64,000 nt of DNA from Colias croceus (Eukaryota > Arthropoda > Insecta > Lepidoptera > Pieridae), in contig NC_059539.1 of NCBI RefSeq assembly GCF_905220415.1, positions 11,098,001-11,162,000 on the forward strand. Direction: 5' to 3'. The notes beneath the pieces are model-generated. The model was not told the DNA's origin and did no database searches. It saw only the letters and a program-made list of their open reading frames with translations. A program made the translations under genes and the position numbers. Below are positions 38,045 to 50,200 of the stretch, piece by piece (the first letter of the stretch is position 1; each line of letters begins with the position of its first letter).

Positions 38045-38088
38045 ATCTCTTTTGTAGTACGTTAAGTGTAACGTAATACAAAAGAGAT
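38045..38088. repeat. Hairpin, 20-bp arms with one mismatch, 4-base loop
   Basis: ATCTCTTTTGTAGTACGTTA at 38045-38064 pairs with TAACGTAATACAAAAGAGAT at 38069-38088 except for one G/A position. Loop AGTG. Confidence 0.8.
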
Positions 38089-39258
38089 GTATGTCATGTT
38101 TACATGAAAAAATGTATTTCTAAATAGTACGTATTACAGGTTCTATTGAACTGTTAAAATAAATAATCATTTCAAATCATTTCAAACCTAAAAGTAGTTA
38201 CAATACGTATTACACACACCACCACAAAAGGCAGCTTTTCCAATTCAAACACGTGCAACCTAAACTTCTGCAGATTTACTCTTACACCGTTACAACGATT
38301 CCTTTAAGACCAACCCGAGCGAGAGAACAAGCGTACTATCAGAACAACTCGTGTGTAAGCTTCATCAGTCTGTCCTTATCGCCTGTCCACTGCTGCGTCA
38401 CAATGATTAACGAGACCGCACAAAGGAACCGAGCGCACAATGGTCAAACAAAAATATATAATACCGTCCGTATCCTGCATTGTCTAGCCTCTAACCGCTT
38501 TATAAAGGCTTTTGGACCAATCGTTTCACAATTTTAAGGCATCGATCAATCTAACAGTGAAAAATGCATCAACAGTGCATTCATCTTCCTGGCGTTGATA
38601 GTTTTGAGAGTGTATTAAATTGGCTATGTTACTTGGAAAGTACACAGGGCAGTTAACCGACAGCGCAAAAAGATGGGTGTTGGTCATCATTGCATGATTA
38701 ACTGAATTATTCCGTGTTATTATTGAATCAAGAAAACGAAAGAAGCTTTACTAAAATTAAAAAAAAAATTATCATAATAAGAATCTTTAAAACCTATGGC
38801 CTAAATTTAATAAACACACTGAAAATTTTAAGTTATTATTTTTCAATTTTTAATTAATTTTTTATCTACTCTTTTACAATAATTGTAATTTTATTCATTT
38901 TCAGTATTACTACAGATTACCGCATAGTAGTAACATATTACTACTATCAACGAAACGAAATTACAAAATAAATTCAAAATTACCTACTATAATTCGAGCT
39001 GCAGTTACAGTACTTATACATCAAAAATTCAATATAATCTTTCAAAAAACTGAACCATTTATTGAGTGAAAGGAATCGGGTCATAACACACACGTTCGCT
39101 ATTGCAGGAAATCAATGCCTTGTAACTTGTGACGTCACCGCATTTATGTTGGTTTTAATTGTTAGTTTTGAATATAATCGAATTGAAGTATCGTAGGAAG
39201 AGAGTTGCATGACAAGGACTGAATTTCATGACAATTTTTTATGACAAAGTAGGTATCT

Positions 39259-39464
39259 TTAGGATGATTTATCGAACATCTAGCTTTCGTTCTGAAAATC
39301 CAATAGGAAAGTGATGTTTCACCGCGGTAGAAAAAAGCCTATTGATAAACACACTTTCGCAACTATACTATATTATGTACGGACAGATATTAATACGAAA
39401 GTTTATAATATTAAACATGTTTGAATCTGTATTAAATGTATAGACATTAATGACAACAAACTGG
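39259..39464 (+). repeat. Source copy of a 206-bp duplicated segment
   Basis: TTAGGATGATTTATCGAACA ... AATGACAACAAACTGG. It matches 40401-40606 at 205 of 206 positions (G39307 against A40449). It ends beside CATGTAGAGCCGCGGACT. Confidence 0.95.
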
Positions 39465-40338
39465 CATGTAGAGCCGCGGACTCTAGCTAGTATTGATATA
39501 CGTATGAGTATGTTTTTCTATTGTCTACGTTTTAAATAAAGTTTCCTTACTTTGTGGTAGATGACGTAGTGTTAAATAATTCAATAATATAATTAAAGTA
39601 CAAATATTTATTCAACCTTAATTAAATATAATATGTAACAATAATATTATTTATACTTATTCCATATTTTTTCCTACGAATGTTTCCTATTTGCTTGAAA
39701 ATCTATGACTAATAAACGCACTTAAAACTGAATCGAGAAAATTATTTCTGCAAATGTTTACAAAAAAAAAGATATAATAATTATGATAGATATGATATTA
39801 CCTTAAATGTAAGTCAATTTCTACTCAGAAGAATCCATGAATCCAATAAAATAACTTGAAAAATAAAAAAATTAGAACTCACACAAGAAACTAACCCTTA
39901 CCACAGTGACGTCATCAATTCATCAAAGGTTACAACTAACTAATTAACATTATTCTCACAAAAAGCCTATATTTTCCCACCAAACCAGCCAGTCACTAAA
40001 TGATATCAACGGTCGCTATCAATAAAAACAGATAACAATTCGATCAGCAAATGCCGAGTCGAATATTTACTCTGGTTTCAGAACAATTTGTTCCTGTCAT
40101 GGCCGCTATCAATCATAAAACAATATAGGTAAAAAACACTAACACCCACTTACTACGGATGAAATCGAATCGATATTAATATCGCAATTTGCAGAATGTT
40201 TTTTGTTGCGTACAATTATTGTAAATGTAAATAAAAAGTTGTATAAAGTCTCTCTTTCATTTCATCTGAGGAAGACATACATTAACCGTAGATATGAACA
40301 TGATGAGTACTTTTTTTTCTTAGTTGGGATTGAAGTCA

Positions 40339-40669
40339 GGATCTTTCGGTAATAACGACTGGTTAGTTGACAAAATCTAAAAATAGCGCCTGAAAAATAA
40401 TTAGGATGATTTATCGAACATCTAGCTTTCGTTCTGAAAATCCAATAGAAAAGTGATGTTTCACCGCGGTAGAAAAAAGCCTATTGATAAACACACTTTC
40501 GCAACTATACTATATTATGTACGGACAGATATTAATACGAAAGTTTATAATATTAAACATGTTTGAATCTGTATTAAATGTATAGACATTAATGACAACA
40601 AACTGGATCTTTCGGTAATAACGACTGGTTAGTTGACAAAATCTAAAAATAGCGCCTGAAAAATAATTA
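40339..40669 (+). repeat. 65-bp tandem duplication enclosing the copied 206-bp segment
   Basis: 40339-40403 and 40605-40669 are identical (GGATCTTTCGGTAATAACGA ... GAAAAATAATTA). Between them lies the copy of 39259-39464. At both joins the copied segment and the flanking duplication share bases: TTA at the left and GG at the right. Confidence 0.95.
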
Positions 40670-42091
40670 TATGTGTAACGAGGTATATTAGATGTATTAC
40701 CGACGAACGACTATAATATTTCAAAGGATATAAGACCAAACAACTTTACGCAAATAAACAAACCAAATTGAAAATGCATATAAAAAATACCAAAAACAAC
40801 AGCCAATCGAATACAATTCGATAAAAGAACAGCTGTCTTCAGCATTATTCAAAGGAGAAGCAATGACTGACGGTGAACCATTTGAAAATGAAAAAGGACA
40901 AAACAGTTATAATCGCAGAGTGCCGACAACGTTTAAGTGTTGTTTCGTAGACGGAAATTAAAATGGATTTCCGAGTTTTTATCCGCTGCGAACTTTAAAA
41001 GAATTGGTTCACTCCGCCTTGAAAAATAATAACCAGCGTCTGGATTCTAGATTAAAAGATCACGTAGTGACAAGAAAATGTAATTTATATAATGGATTGA
41101 ATGTTGTTTGTGGCTGTTCGCTTTAGTGTTATTTCGTTTTAGAGATGTACGGATCCATGCTAACGAACTACGTGTTATGTTTTAGGTTTAATAAGAGCAG
41201 TTGTATTAGATTTAAATATATTCTGCTATATATATAAGAATTTTACAGATACCGATATATTGTCACGCATATAAAGAGATAAAAAGGATAACAAACTCAG
41301 TATAAATAATATTATAAAAATATTGTTTAATTCCATATCGCTATGCTTAAAATGTAGACTTAAATATTTTGCCATTTCTAGAAGCTCAACGGAATTGGTT
41401 TCTAAAACGTAAGTATTGTGATACTCTTTAAGAATTAATGTTATGGAACAACTTTGGTGTAGTCGTGATCGCGTCAGCATAGAAGGACAAAAAAAGAAAA
41501 ATCTTCTCAGTCTATTCACAGAACTAAAATTCAGAAAATAGAGGAGTTAAACCGAGGTCTATTTCATCTGCCCATACAGACTTTCACATATTATCCTCAC
41601 TTCACGTAGTTGTAGTTTTAAAATAGACCCTTTGAAATCGACAACCCTGATACATAAAGTCAGCAAAATGGAAAAAACCATTGTAACGGGACATTGTTAT
41701 ATTTCTGTATCGGATGACACATTAATCAATATTATATTGACACGAACATCTGTCTACAAGACTGATGTGGGGGGACCATTTATCAAATTACCCTCACTTT
41801 CTACAATTGATATTTGATAGCAAATATGGCGAAACTGTAGTTACGTTTTTGGTAGCAGTGCGAAATATTTTAATGGATTGATTTGAGGAGAGCTAGTGTA
41901 AAGTTCTTGACAAATATATTTTGAAACGAACTGAGTTTCACTCTAAGAGCAATAAACCTATAGAGTTCTTATATTAAGACAGAACAAAATACATATTTTC
42001 TAATCTACTTACTTTTAGTCAATAACAGCATAAGCCAGATTGAGATAGCGATAGAGTATCTGCACTGTCTTCAAACGTAGCGCGCCGGCAG
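40670..42091. other. Non-coding stretch upstream of the candidate first exon
   Basis: No ORF with support. It could hold regulatory DNA for the exon at 42092, but no distinct motif cluster was seen. Confidence 0.35.
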
Positions 42092-42285
42092 TCAGTTTGT
42101 TTTCCAACCAGCTGGTGGGCTCAGTGCGTCAAGTGTTTTTAACGAAATATTTAGAAAATATAAAGTGTACAGTGTTTCTTTTTATTTGTCAGTGTGCTAA
42201 AATAACTATTGTATGTTTAGCAACCGGCTATCACTAGTCGAATGGGAGTTTTGGATAAAAACAATGTAAAAATATCTTTCCATCG
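42092..42285 (+). other. Candidate first exon of a + strand gene, donor at 42286
   Basis: Initiator-like TCAGT motifs occur at 42092 and 42121 inside a locally GC-richer patch. A leader follows, with a short upstream ORF (ATG at 42213, 18 codons). ATG at 42242 then opens MGVLDKNNVKISFH and runs to CATCG|GTAAGT, a near-consensus donor at 42286, leaving phase 2. It could also be wholly untranslated leader. No matching downstream exon could be recognised; it may lie beyond this window or be too small to see. Confidence 0.35.
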
Positions 42286-43061
42286 GTAAGTGATTTTCAG
42301 CAAATTGATAAATATTTATGTTTTAAACCTATTTGAAGGTTTTATCAAGCGCTTTTTTTGTAATTTTATATTGTAACTGTAACATTTACCCACTTTATGG
42401 GGTTGTGGAATATAAAATAATGAAATAATTTTTAAAAAATGTCACAATAATATCACGTTTGGCATTTTGTTTACCACCGTAGTGTTGTAACACATCTAGC
42501 GTATATTATCGATTTAAGACAAAAAATCTATTTCATATTAACGTTGATTTATTTATTTTGTTTCATAAATCAGATTTATATGTAGTTGTTGTTGCAAATA
42601 ATAGATGTAAATTTTTTACCGCAGGAAAATAAAACATACCACGTGGTTGTTTTATTTGCCCTATGTGTTTTAGTTTTCGTTTGTTGTTTATTAATTTCTC
42701 TTTCAGATTATTAATAAATTCATTTTGTTTTAGATTTCCAGAGCTAAATAAAAAATGGGTATAAAACGTGAGACATGAGTTGATTGGACGCCGCCACAAT
42801 TTGCAATATTGTGTTCACTGCATTTCGAGCCTACGTGTTATCAAGATGGATACTCTAGAAGAATTGTGCAATCTTACGCTTACGTTTTTTTTTTGTTCCT
42901 GTAGATAATAAATACATTTGATTAAAGAGAGTGAATTTTTATTTTGAAATTTTTTACACATAAGTTACTTTAAATGTGTAACTATGTGAAAATTAAACGG
43001 TTGATTAAATGACAGTTCTCATAGATGAGAAACTACTATTGAAATACATACTTAATATACA

Positions 43062-43216
43062 TGCGTTTTCAAAGAAAAACCCGCATAGTTCCCATTCCTG
43101 TTGGATTTACGGGATCAAAAGTAATTTTTCCAAATTTCATTGTAATCGGTTTAGTAGTATTCGCGTGAAAGAGTAACAAACATCCATCCTCACAAACTTT
43201 CGCTTTATTAGTAGGA
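43062..43216 (-). mobile_element. Helitron family C, 3' end missing
   Basis: AAAACCCGCATAGTTCCCAT, AAATTTCATTGTAATCGGTT, GTGAAAGAGTAACAAACATC, head CTTTATTAGTAGGA. The terminal hairpin and CTAG are absent. Confidence 0.65.
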
Positions 43217-43382
43217 TGTTAGGAAAATGTTTTCATTAAGACTGTCCTTTTATTAACTTGTTAAAATGCTGCATGATTCCTTCATGCTGACTGTGCCTTT
43301 CTCCTCACTCCTTTAACTTTATCATCATTTCCTTCTTTATTTTAAATTACATTTCAAGTTTTAAAATTTCTTTTATAATGTA

Positions 43383-43551
43383 CTAACTTTCCGCCCGCGT
43401 TTTTAAAGAAAATCCTGCACAGTTCCCGTTCACGTGGGATTTCCGGGATAAAACCTATGTGTGTATGTACAAAATTTCATTGTAATCGGTTCCGCAGTGA
43501 AAGAGTAACATCCCTTCTCACATAATTTCGCATTTATTATATACGTAGGAT
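43383..43551 (-). mobile_element. Helitron family C, short
   Basis: CTAACTTTCCGCCCGCGTTT, CCCGTTCACGTGGGATTTCC, ATTTCATTGTAATCGGTTCC, head GCATTTATTATATACGTAGG. It ends CTAA instead of CTAG and has lost half of the 3' hairpin. Confidence 0.7.
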
Positions 43552-44140
43552 TAAACAAATAATGTATTCAACTGAAATTAATTATAAGTTTTGTTTTTTT
43601 ATTATTTATTATTTCACGAAACCGTAAATGCAAAATACATTCACGATTTTATCGATTGAAGCACATCCCATCACTATCACCTTCTATCTATCTAAATACG
43701 TACCTATAGTAAAAATGGTGCCATGACTATGTTGAAACGTAGCTTGTTGTCTATAGCTGTCTCATTCTTTCATACGACGTTTTCTTTAGATAGAGAGAAA
43801 CAAATATATGTAAATTGTATACGCTCGATACAAGTACTCTATAGGTTTATTGCTCTTAGGTTTCACTACTCTATAGTCTATATGTCAGCCAGGTTTTCAA
43901 TAATATTTTTTACACCGATACAGTGGTTAGCCGATAGTGAAATAATGGATTATATATTACTATACAAAATTATATCTAGCATTAATTATAAAAATAGATG
44001 AATAATTAATAAATTTTCATAGTTCCAAATTGAAAGTGACGTCATCATCACAGACTCAAAGAAATTAAAAATGAAACAACAATTATATAAAATAACATAA
44101 TAACAGTTATATTATTATTGTATTGGTAAATTTTCTACCT

Positions 44141-44188
44141 GTTGTTTGTTATGGTTTCAGCCATTGACGTGAAACTATAACAAACAAC
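44141..44188. repeat. Hairpin with 19-bp arms and 10-base loop
   Basis: GTTGTTTGTTATGGTTTCA at 44141-44159 pairs with TGAAACTATAACAAACAAC at 44170-44188; the one irregular pair is G-T (wobble in + strand RNA). Loop GCCATTGACG. Shorter than a typical miRNA precursor stem. Confidence 0.75.
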
Positions 44189-44832
44189 CATTCATTCAAC
44201 TTCTACATAATCAAAAACATTCGTATAATTACAATAATAAATGAGTAAAACTATCATTAATGACCCAAATTGTGAACAAAACAAAAACATGATAGTTATT
44301 AGATACTACTCCAAAGATGAAGTCACTACGATGAAACTAAAAGGAAACACATCTTAAGAAACTTGTTATTTTATTATAAACACACGTAATAGTCACTAAA
44401 AATATTATGCCATAACTGACAATATCTATGACGAATCGTGTCGATTTTTTGAGAAACCGCGCAGCTATCAATGCACAAAATTGAAAAAAAGAAAAAGAAA
44501 CATTCGCTATGAATGCTATGAATTCACTCCGTCGTTTTTGGGAACGGTAAAAAATTGATCTATCTTTTTTTTCAGCTCTATGTCGATGTAAATAAACAAA
44601 TTTCGAGGATGGCTGGACCAAATCAGATAATTTTCTGTTAAGACAAAAGAAAAATCTAGGATAATAATATGATATTAAAATAAATATATTATTTAATTTT
44701 TGCTAAATGAATCGGTAACATTTATTTTTCACTTTTAGCTAAGTATATAAGTAACATAAAGTTTTAATACAAATATAAGCATATGCTTACGTTACATGAT
44801 ATATTATTTTAGTCCCTAAATGAGAAAAAAAA

Positions 44833-44990
44833 TAAAAAAATAAAAATAAAAATAAAAATTTTATTGACAATAGTTTTACATTTTGAAATACTGTGAAGTC
44901 TCTGACTCCCAAACTAGGTAAAAACATGTATGTCAGGAGCCAGCGCCCTCTTCCAAAGAATATTCAAGAAGAAGAAGTTATCATATTATT
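44833..44990 (-). repeat. Non-LTR element 3' tail, - orientation
   Basis: (AAAAAT)n at the left, then TTTATTGACAATAGTTTTAC, GACTCCCAAACTAGG and TCAGGAGCCAGCGCCCTCTT. The AT-rich simple repeat marks the 3' end at the left. Class not recognised. Confidence 0.45.
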
Positions 44991-46597
44991 ATAGAATGTT
45001 TTTGTTTTGCTCTTTTTACCACCCTATTACCACCTTACCATTTTTTGTAATAAGTGTTTCTCGCTACATAAAATAATTCTCTTTATCATCATAATATAAC
45101 TAAGCTAGATATTTTATAGTGTATGCAGTGCTCATTTTTCATTAATTGTCCTATATTTTTTGTGTATTTTCATGCTATATCATCGATGTACAGCTGTTAA
45201 TAAACAAATAAATAAAATAAATAAGTAACAAAGACGTCAAAAGAGTAAATACCCTTGATTACGTTTATCCAAGTTACTAAAATGCTAGTCGTGTTGGGAT
45301 TAGGGCCTCATTGAGTTATCGCCACCCCTGGGACCTTACCTCCGTCTAATTCAAGGTTTGTTTACGGAACAGTGGTTATTTACATTTGTTTTTCAATTTT
45401 TATTATGTATTTAATCTGAAATTATATGTGTAAGCCTACCTAACTCTAAGTACCAATCACATAAGTCACATTTTGTACACAAAATTTTGTGCTCTATATC
45501 TACGCCTAAATTACGAAGAAGAAACAAACACAAAATATTATATGAATTAAATTATACATCTAATTTTGAAGTATTTTCCTCGTCACCTGTATGTTTGTAT
45601 CATTGACATAATATTATGTTGTAACTTGCTCTTTTAGACTCGATTTTGATTCACTTTAAACGGACACATTTAATTTAAACTTTGTACACTTATCATGGAT
45701 CGGTGATAGTACAATGATTTCAAGAGATTTAGCATGTTTTTAATAAGCTTTATCAATTATTTAAAGTGTTTAACCTCGCTTCCACACGTCTGATGCTATT
45801 CAAAAACAACCCATCATACCAATAAGATTTTTTCATTAAGATTCATCTTTAGATTATCTTCAAGACCAACTTCACTTCAACAATGGTATAATCCAGCGTG
45901 GGCTTTGGCCGAAGTAAAATCGATTCGCAAGGTATTTATCAGAACATCAAAGAAATTCTAATAATAGGATGAGAAACCATTGCAGTCGAATATCCGTGAA
46001 ATAATTATCATCGATACTGCGTAGGTGGTACTCTGATAGGATGTTATAATGAGCGAATACCTTGTTAATGTAATATTATAATTTTGAGGATTTACTTGAA
46101 CTGAATTTCCATTGTATAAGACTAAACTAAACTAAAGTTGATGATTAATGAAATTAACCTTTCGTATATTTACTTTTATAAATATATGTCCTACAATGAT
46201 GAATACAACATCATACATCAGAAGGACCACGTCAAATTCATAAATTTTTTAGGGATCGAACCAATACTGTTGAAAATGGCCACAATAAGTAGGAAAAGAA
46301 CCTGGTAAAAATACCAACTCAGTCACCAGAATCTTTAATACAAAAAAGGTCTCCATACACAGTCGATGGATAAAGGATTACATTTATCTATCTAAAATCC
46401 CGTGTAAGTGTATAAAAAGATCGATTGACTGTGAACTTGTGAAGTCTTCATTATTGTGACGAAAATAGAAAAGTCCACCGCATGATTGTCTAAAATCACG
46501 GTCCGTGTGCACCTTGATAGCATTTAATGTACTGCTGGTGACAGTTAATTTCGTTCCCGCTCGCCTTTTGATCCTTGTTATTTCTCTCCACTGTTAC
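44991..46597. other. AT-rich non-coding stretch
   Basis: 45110-45225 ends in AATAAACAAATAAATAAAAT and looks like another + strand retroelement tail; the rest shows nothing. Confidence 0.4.
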
Positions 46598-46863
46598 CAT
46601 AGTATAAAGAGAGAAGTAAGCTAAAGGCACCGTACCTAAATTCCCGAGACGCAGGGTTGTCAAATTCATATTTTAAATAGTTGTATACCTAAACAACATT
46701 CACAGCAATAGTGCGGCCCTAACATGAACGGTCCCAGAGTAGGAACCGAGCGGCGTAGTGTGCGTGCGTACGTACATGAACGGGGAGCCAAGCGCTCCGC
46801 GTACATACAAACGGCGCGATGTACCTTTGTTTGAAGATAACTTACTTCTCTGTTTATACTATG
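46598..46863. mobile_element. Putative MITE with 23-bp TIRs
   Basis: CATAGTATAAAGAGAGAAGT(AAG) at 46598-46620 is mirrored at 46841-46863 with one mismatch. The 220-bp interior is unusually GC-rich (GAACGGGGAGCCAAGCGCTC, GTGCGTGCGTACGTACATG). No target duplication found. Confidence 0.6.
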
Positions 46864-47157
46864 CTGCTACGAAGTTGATGGAATTTCTTTTATTTGCTGA
46901 CTTGTCATGCATCGAGAATGTAAATTGTCGCAAATTTCGCGCACGACGTTCATGTTGGTACGTTTTAAATTATGAGGAATGTTATTTTTATGTTTTTGCT
47001 TCTGATTGTGTAGTTTGCAATTGTTTTTCAGTTTGATTTAAGTCAGCTATGTGAATTTGTGTATGATATACGCTGAGGGGATTGGATAATTTTACTTGTA
47101 ATGTAGGTACCTTTAATAAAATCTTGTCTTTATAATATATCATTTAAATATATTTTT

Positions 47158-47317
47158 TAAAGCTATTGCATAGCTTCTATCGCGGGGACCGAATCGAGAA
47201 ATTCCGTAACGAAAAAACCTCACGCTCCCCACTCGGACGGGCTCGGAGGTGTGGCTTGAAGGCATGCTATGCAAGAGCTTTACTGCGGCAGTCCCCGAGT
47301 GCCACACGTCTTTTTTT
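47158..47317 (-). repeat. Family E repeat, copy 4 of 4
   Basis: AAAGCTATTGCATAGCTTCT, GGGGACCGAATCGAGAAATT, GGAGGTGTGGCTTGAAGGCA, GCGGCAGTCCCCGAGTGCCA, then CACGTC and a T run. It lacks the GGCCTTGAGC segment seen in copy 2. Confidence 0.85.
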
Positions 47318-47532
47318 ATATAAAGCAATTGTAACATGATTGTCTGCAGGTTTGTTTATAAACTACTTTCATTTTTTATCGCTCCAAGAGATATCATCTT
47401 AGAAAAAGAGGTTACATCAAAGAAATATTGATACAGGTTCAATCAGGAGATTGTAACTATCCAACATAATAGAAAATTCGAATATTAAATTATAAATTCT
47501 ATTACCGTCTGGACTCCATTCTTCAGCAAAGA

Positions 47533-47757
47533 TCCTACTAATATTATAAATGCAAAAGTTTGTGAGGATGTGTGTGTGTGTGTTTGTTACTCTTTCACGC
47601 AAATACTATTGAACCGATTACAATGAAATTTAGCACACATAAAGAGGGTAACTTGGATTAACACATAGGATAGGTTTTATCCCGGAATTCCCACGGGAAC
47701 GGGAACTATGCGAGTTTTTCTTTGAAAACGCGGGCGGAGCCGCGGGCGGAAATCTAG
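47533..47757 (+). mobile_element. Helitron family C
   Basis: TCCTACTAATATTATAAATG, a (GT)n expansion, CTTTCACGCAAATACTATTG, ATCCCGGAATTCCCACGGGA, GCGGGCGGAGCCGCGGGCGG, CTAG at 47754-47757. Confidence 0.85.
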
Positions 47758-47910
47758 TTTTATATAAAGGTAGCAAGTACTACGTCAAAGGGCCTATTAG
47801 CTCTGAATTTAAATCAGGGCAAGTTCGTTAGTACTTTCTACAATATGAAGCCTACGTGTCGAATTTTAAATAATTCACTTCATTAGAATTCTTTTATATT
47901 TTTATTAAAT

Positions 47911-48027
47911 ACGCGTGGAGTTTAGTCGGTAGGTCCCTGCACTCAGCAGGGTGAGTCCGACATAACCCAGGGCTCTTTCCCCGAGTGCCCTGGGTTGCAT
48001 TCTCCACTATAAAAAACAAAAAAAAAA
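47911..48027 (+). mobile_element. Non-LTR element 3' end with poly(A)
   Basis: GTGGAGTTTAGTCGGTAGGT, a stem CCTGCACTCAGCAGG, a second stem CCCAGGGCTC..GTGCCCTGGG, CATTCTCCACTATAAAAAAC and a poly(A) run. This resembles lepidopteran R1/CR1/Jockey-type 3' UTR ends; the exact clade is not certain. Confidence 0.5.
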
Positions 48028-48172
48028 GTCTCGGTATAGGAAATAAGACGCTAGAAACTCAATCGTGTGCGTAATCATTAATTATTTAATTAAATTATTA
48101 TGAGGATGAGCTTTATTATAATGATTTCTTATGTAAATAAATTAATGAAACGCTCTATACGTAAGACTGTTA

Positions 48173-48199
48173 TGACGTCACTACACACTTATGACGTCA
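48173..48199. promoter_or_regulatory. Two full CRE sites 19 bp apart
   Basis: TGACGTCA occurs at 48173-48180 and 48192-48199, both inside TATGACGTCAC. It could be a CREB/ATF-responsive element; there is no gene close by except the one at 51517, which has its own TGACGTCA at 51408. Confidence 0.3.
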
Positions 48200-49051
48200 C
48201 GAGATCAACGACTGAGTATTGGAATGCATAAACAAGTTTTAGAACTTGTTATAAACTACAAGCTTTGCGTGTATGCTTTTTTGCGTCGACTGCTAATCTC
48301 ATGATATCTTATGATGTAATAATACATGATTGGATGCGATATTGTTCCAAGCGAATCTAATAAATAATACAAGATAATCGTATAAAAATATATTAGGTAC
48401 TTAGTGGTAGCATAATGTAGTATTTACCTATTACTAAGATGACTTTTATATCCGACTTACGAAAATAATTTACACAAATTTTAATTATCTACTTACATAT
48501 TATTATATTTATGGAAGGTTTCATTAAAACATAATCAAAAACATGATGAACAATTTTTTTTTAATATTACAGATAATATTATTATATTGATTTTTTTTAT
48601 TAATGTCATCTATTCAGTAACAAAACTGTAATTCCAAAATATTCATACAATATAAATCGTGTTTTTACAATAATTTTTTTCTCACAAACTTTACTTACCG
48701 TACTAATTTTAGTACATTCACCGACGAACTCAAAATCTGATATTTAGAAAGTCCAATATAATATTCAGTGAAGATATTGATCTCTTTGAGAGCCGTCAGC
48801 TTAATTAGCGCTCGTAATTAGCAGAGTCTATGTAATCTCCTTAATATTTACGCGGCTTTACTGAAATGCCTTACTTTGATATCTTTTGAAATAGTGGATT
48901 TTTTAATCACGGCAAAATGTAGAGTCCATGCGGCAAGGCTTTTCTGGGTGCACGAATTACGTTTTTATATACTTAGTAGGGAACTTCATTTACTAAGGTA
49001 AATTTAGAGCTCTATAAAAATATAAACAAAAATGCATTCATAATGAGATTG

Positions 49052-49132
49052 ATGCAAGAAGCTGCGCGAGATCGAGGAAATTGGCGTAAACTCGTGTCGG
49101 AAGCCAAGACTCTGGTTGGGTCGCAGAGCTAG
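49052..49132 (+). mobile_element. LINE ORF2 C-terminal remnant with TAAG tail
   Basis: The 26 codons before TAG read MQEAARDRGNWRKLVSEAKT then LVGSQS, the end of a lepidopteran RT-bearing ORF (pattern recognition). A (TAAG)n-type tail follows at 49133-49148. 5'-truncated to almost nothing. Confidence 0.65.
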
Positions 49133-49362
49133 TTAAGTAAGTAAGTAGTAATGAGATTATGTATAAATAATAGTACAATAGTTTTAGTTAAGTGTTTCCT
49201 TAGTACCTATCTTTGGGATCTGAATGAATTGAGTTCATATTCAAGTATGTATTTTTACATATTTCAAGAGCATTCTTTTGATAATTTTGCGTTGAATTTC
49301 TGGCTTAAAATAAATCTATCAGTCAGCTAATGTATCGTTTAATATGTAGATACCTACTTTTA

Positions 49363-49545
49363 TCTATACTTATATTATAAAGCTGAAGAGTATGTTTGTT
49401 TGAACGCGCTTATCTCGGGAACTGCAGCTGGTCGATTTCAAAAATTCTTTCGGTGTTAGATAGCTCATTTATCGGCTATAATATATCATCACGCTACGAC
49501 CAACATGAGTGGAGCCACGGGGGTGAAACCGCGCGGACCAGCTAG
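49363..49545 (+). mobile_element. Helitron family A (Lep1)
   Basis: TCTATACTTATATTATAAAG head, GAACGCGCTTATCTCGGGAA, a small insertion at GCAGCTGGTCG, hairpin GGGTGAAACCGCGCGGACC, CTAG at 49542-49545. Confidence 0.85.
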
Positions 49546-50008
49546 TCATGTTTAAAATAACTTAATACATGAATAACAAGAAAACTGAATAAGTTCATAA
49601 TTCCGAAATAACAAAACATTTGTAACATGAAATCAATTTAACGGAAACTTCAGATGTTTCGTGAATTGTAAAACGTGATTTTGAATGTCTGCTCCTTGGA
49701 GTATAAGTTGATATATTATTTTCATTTGAATAATAATTCAAAAGCGTATTTACAATAATTGTTGACACATTTAAGAATAATTATTGTTTACACGGAGTAA
49801 TTCACAAACGAATTACCTATGGTGCGTGCGTGGTAACCTGCGTACAAAATTACATTTTTTAATATGAACATTATGATATTTCATGTAGATAAATAAAGTT
49901 TCTATGTTCGAGAATCTAGTTTTTATATTGTTATAAAAATATGTAGATTGATAGAACGATATCAACTTGAAGAAGTATAATATGGTTTTCTATCTGCCAC
50001 ATAGAAAA

Positions 50009-50200
50009 TCCATACTAATATTATAAATGCGAAAGTAACTCTGTCTGTCTGACTGTTTCTCAATCACACCTTAACTACTGAACCAATTTGCATGAAATTT
50101 GGTATAGAGATATTTTGATACTCGAGAAAGGGCATAGTTTACTTCCCACGGGAACGGGAACTGTGCGGGTTTTTCTTTGAACGCGCGGGCGGAAAGCTAG
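50009..50200 (+). mobile_element. Helitron family B, internally deleted
   Basis: TCCATACTAATATTATAAAT, GTCTGTCTGACTGTTTCTCA, GAAAGGGCATAGTTTACTTC (deletion point), CGCGCGGGCGGAAAG, CTAG at 50197-50200. Confidence 0.85.

Noticed and set aside
47140..47337. 65-codon - strand ORF (VWHSGTAAVKLLHSMPSSHT)
   Set aside because: Falls entirely in family E repeat copy 4; other copies carry indels that break the frame, so not a protein gene.
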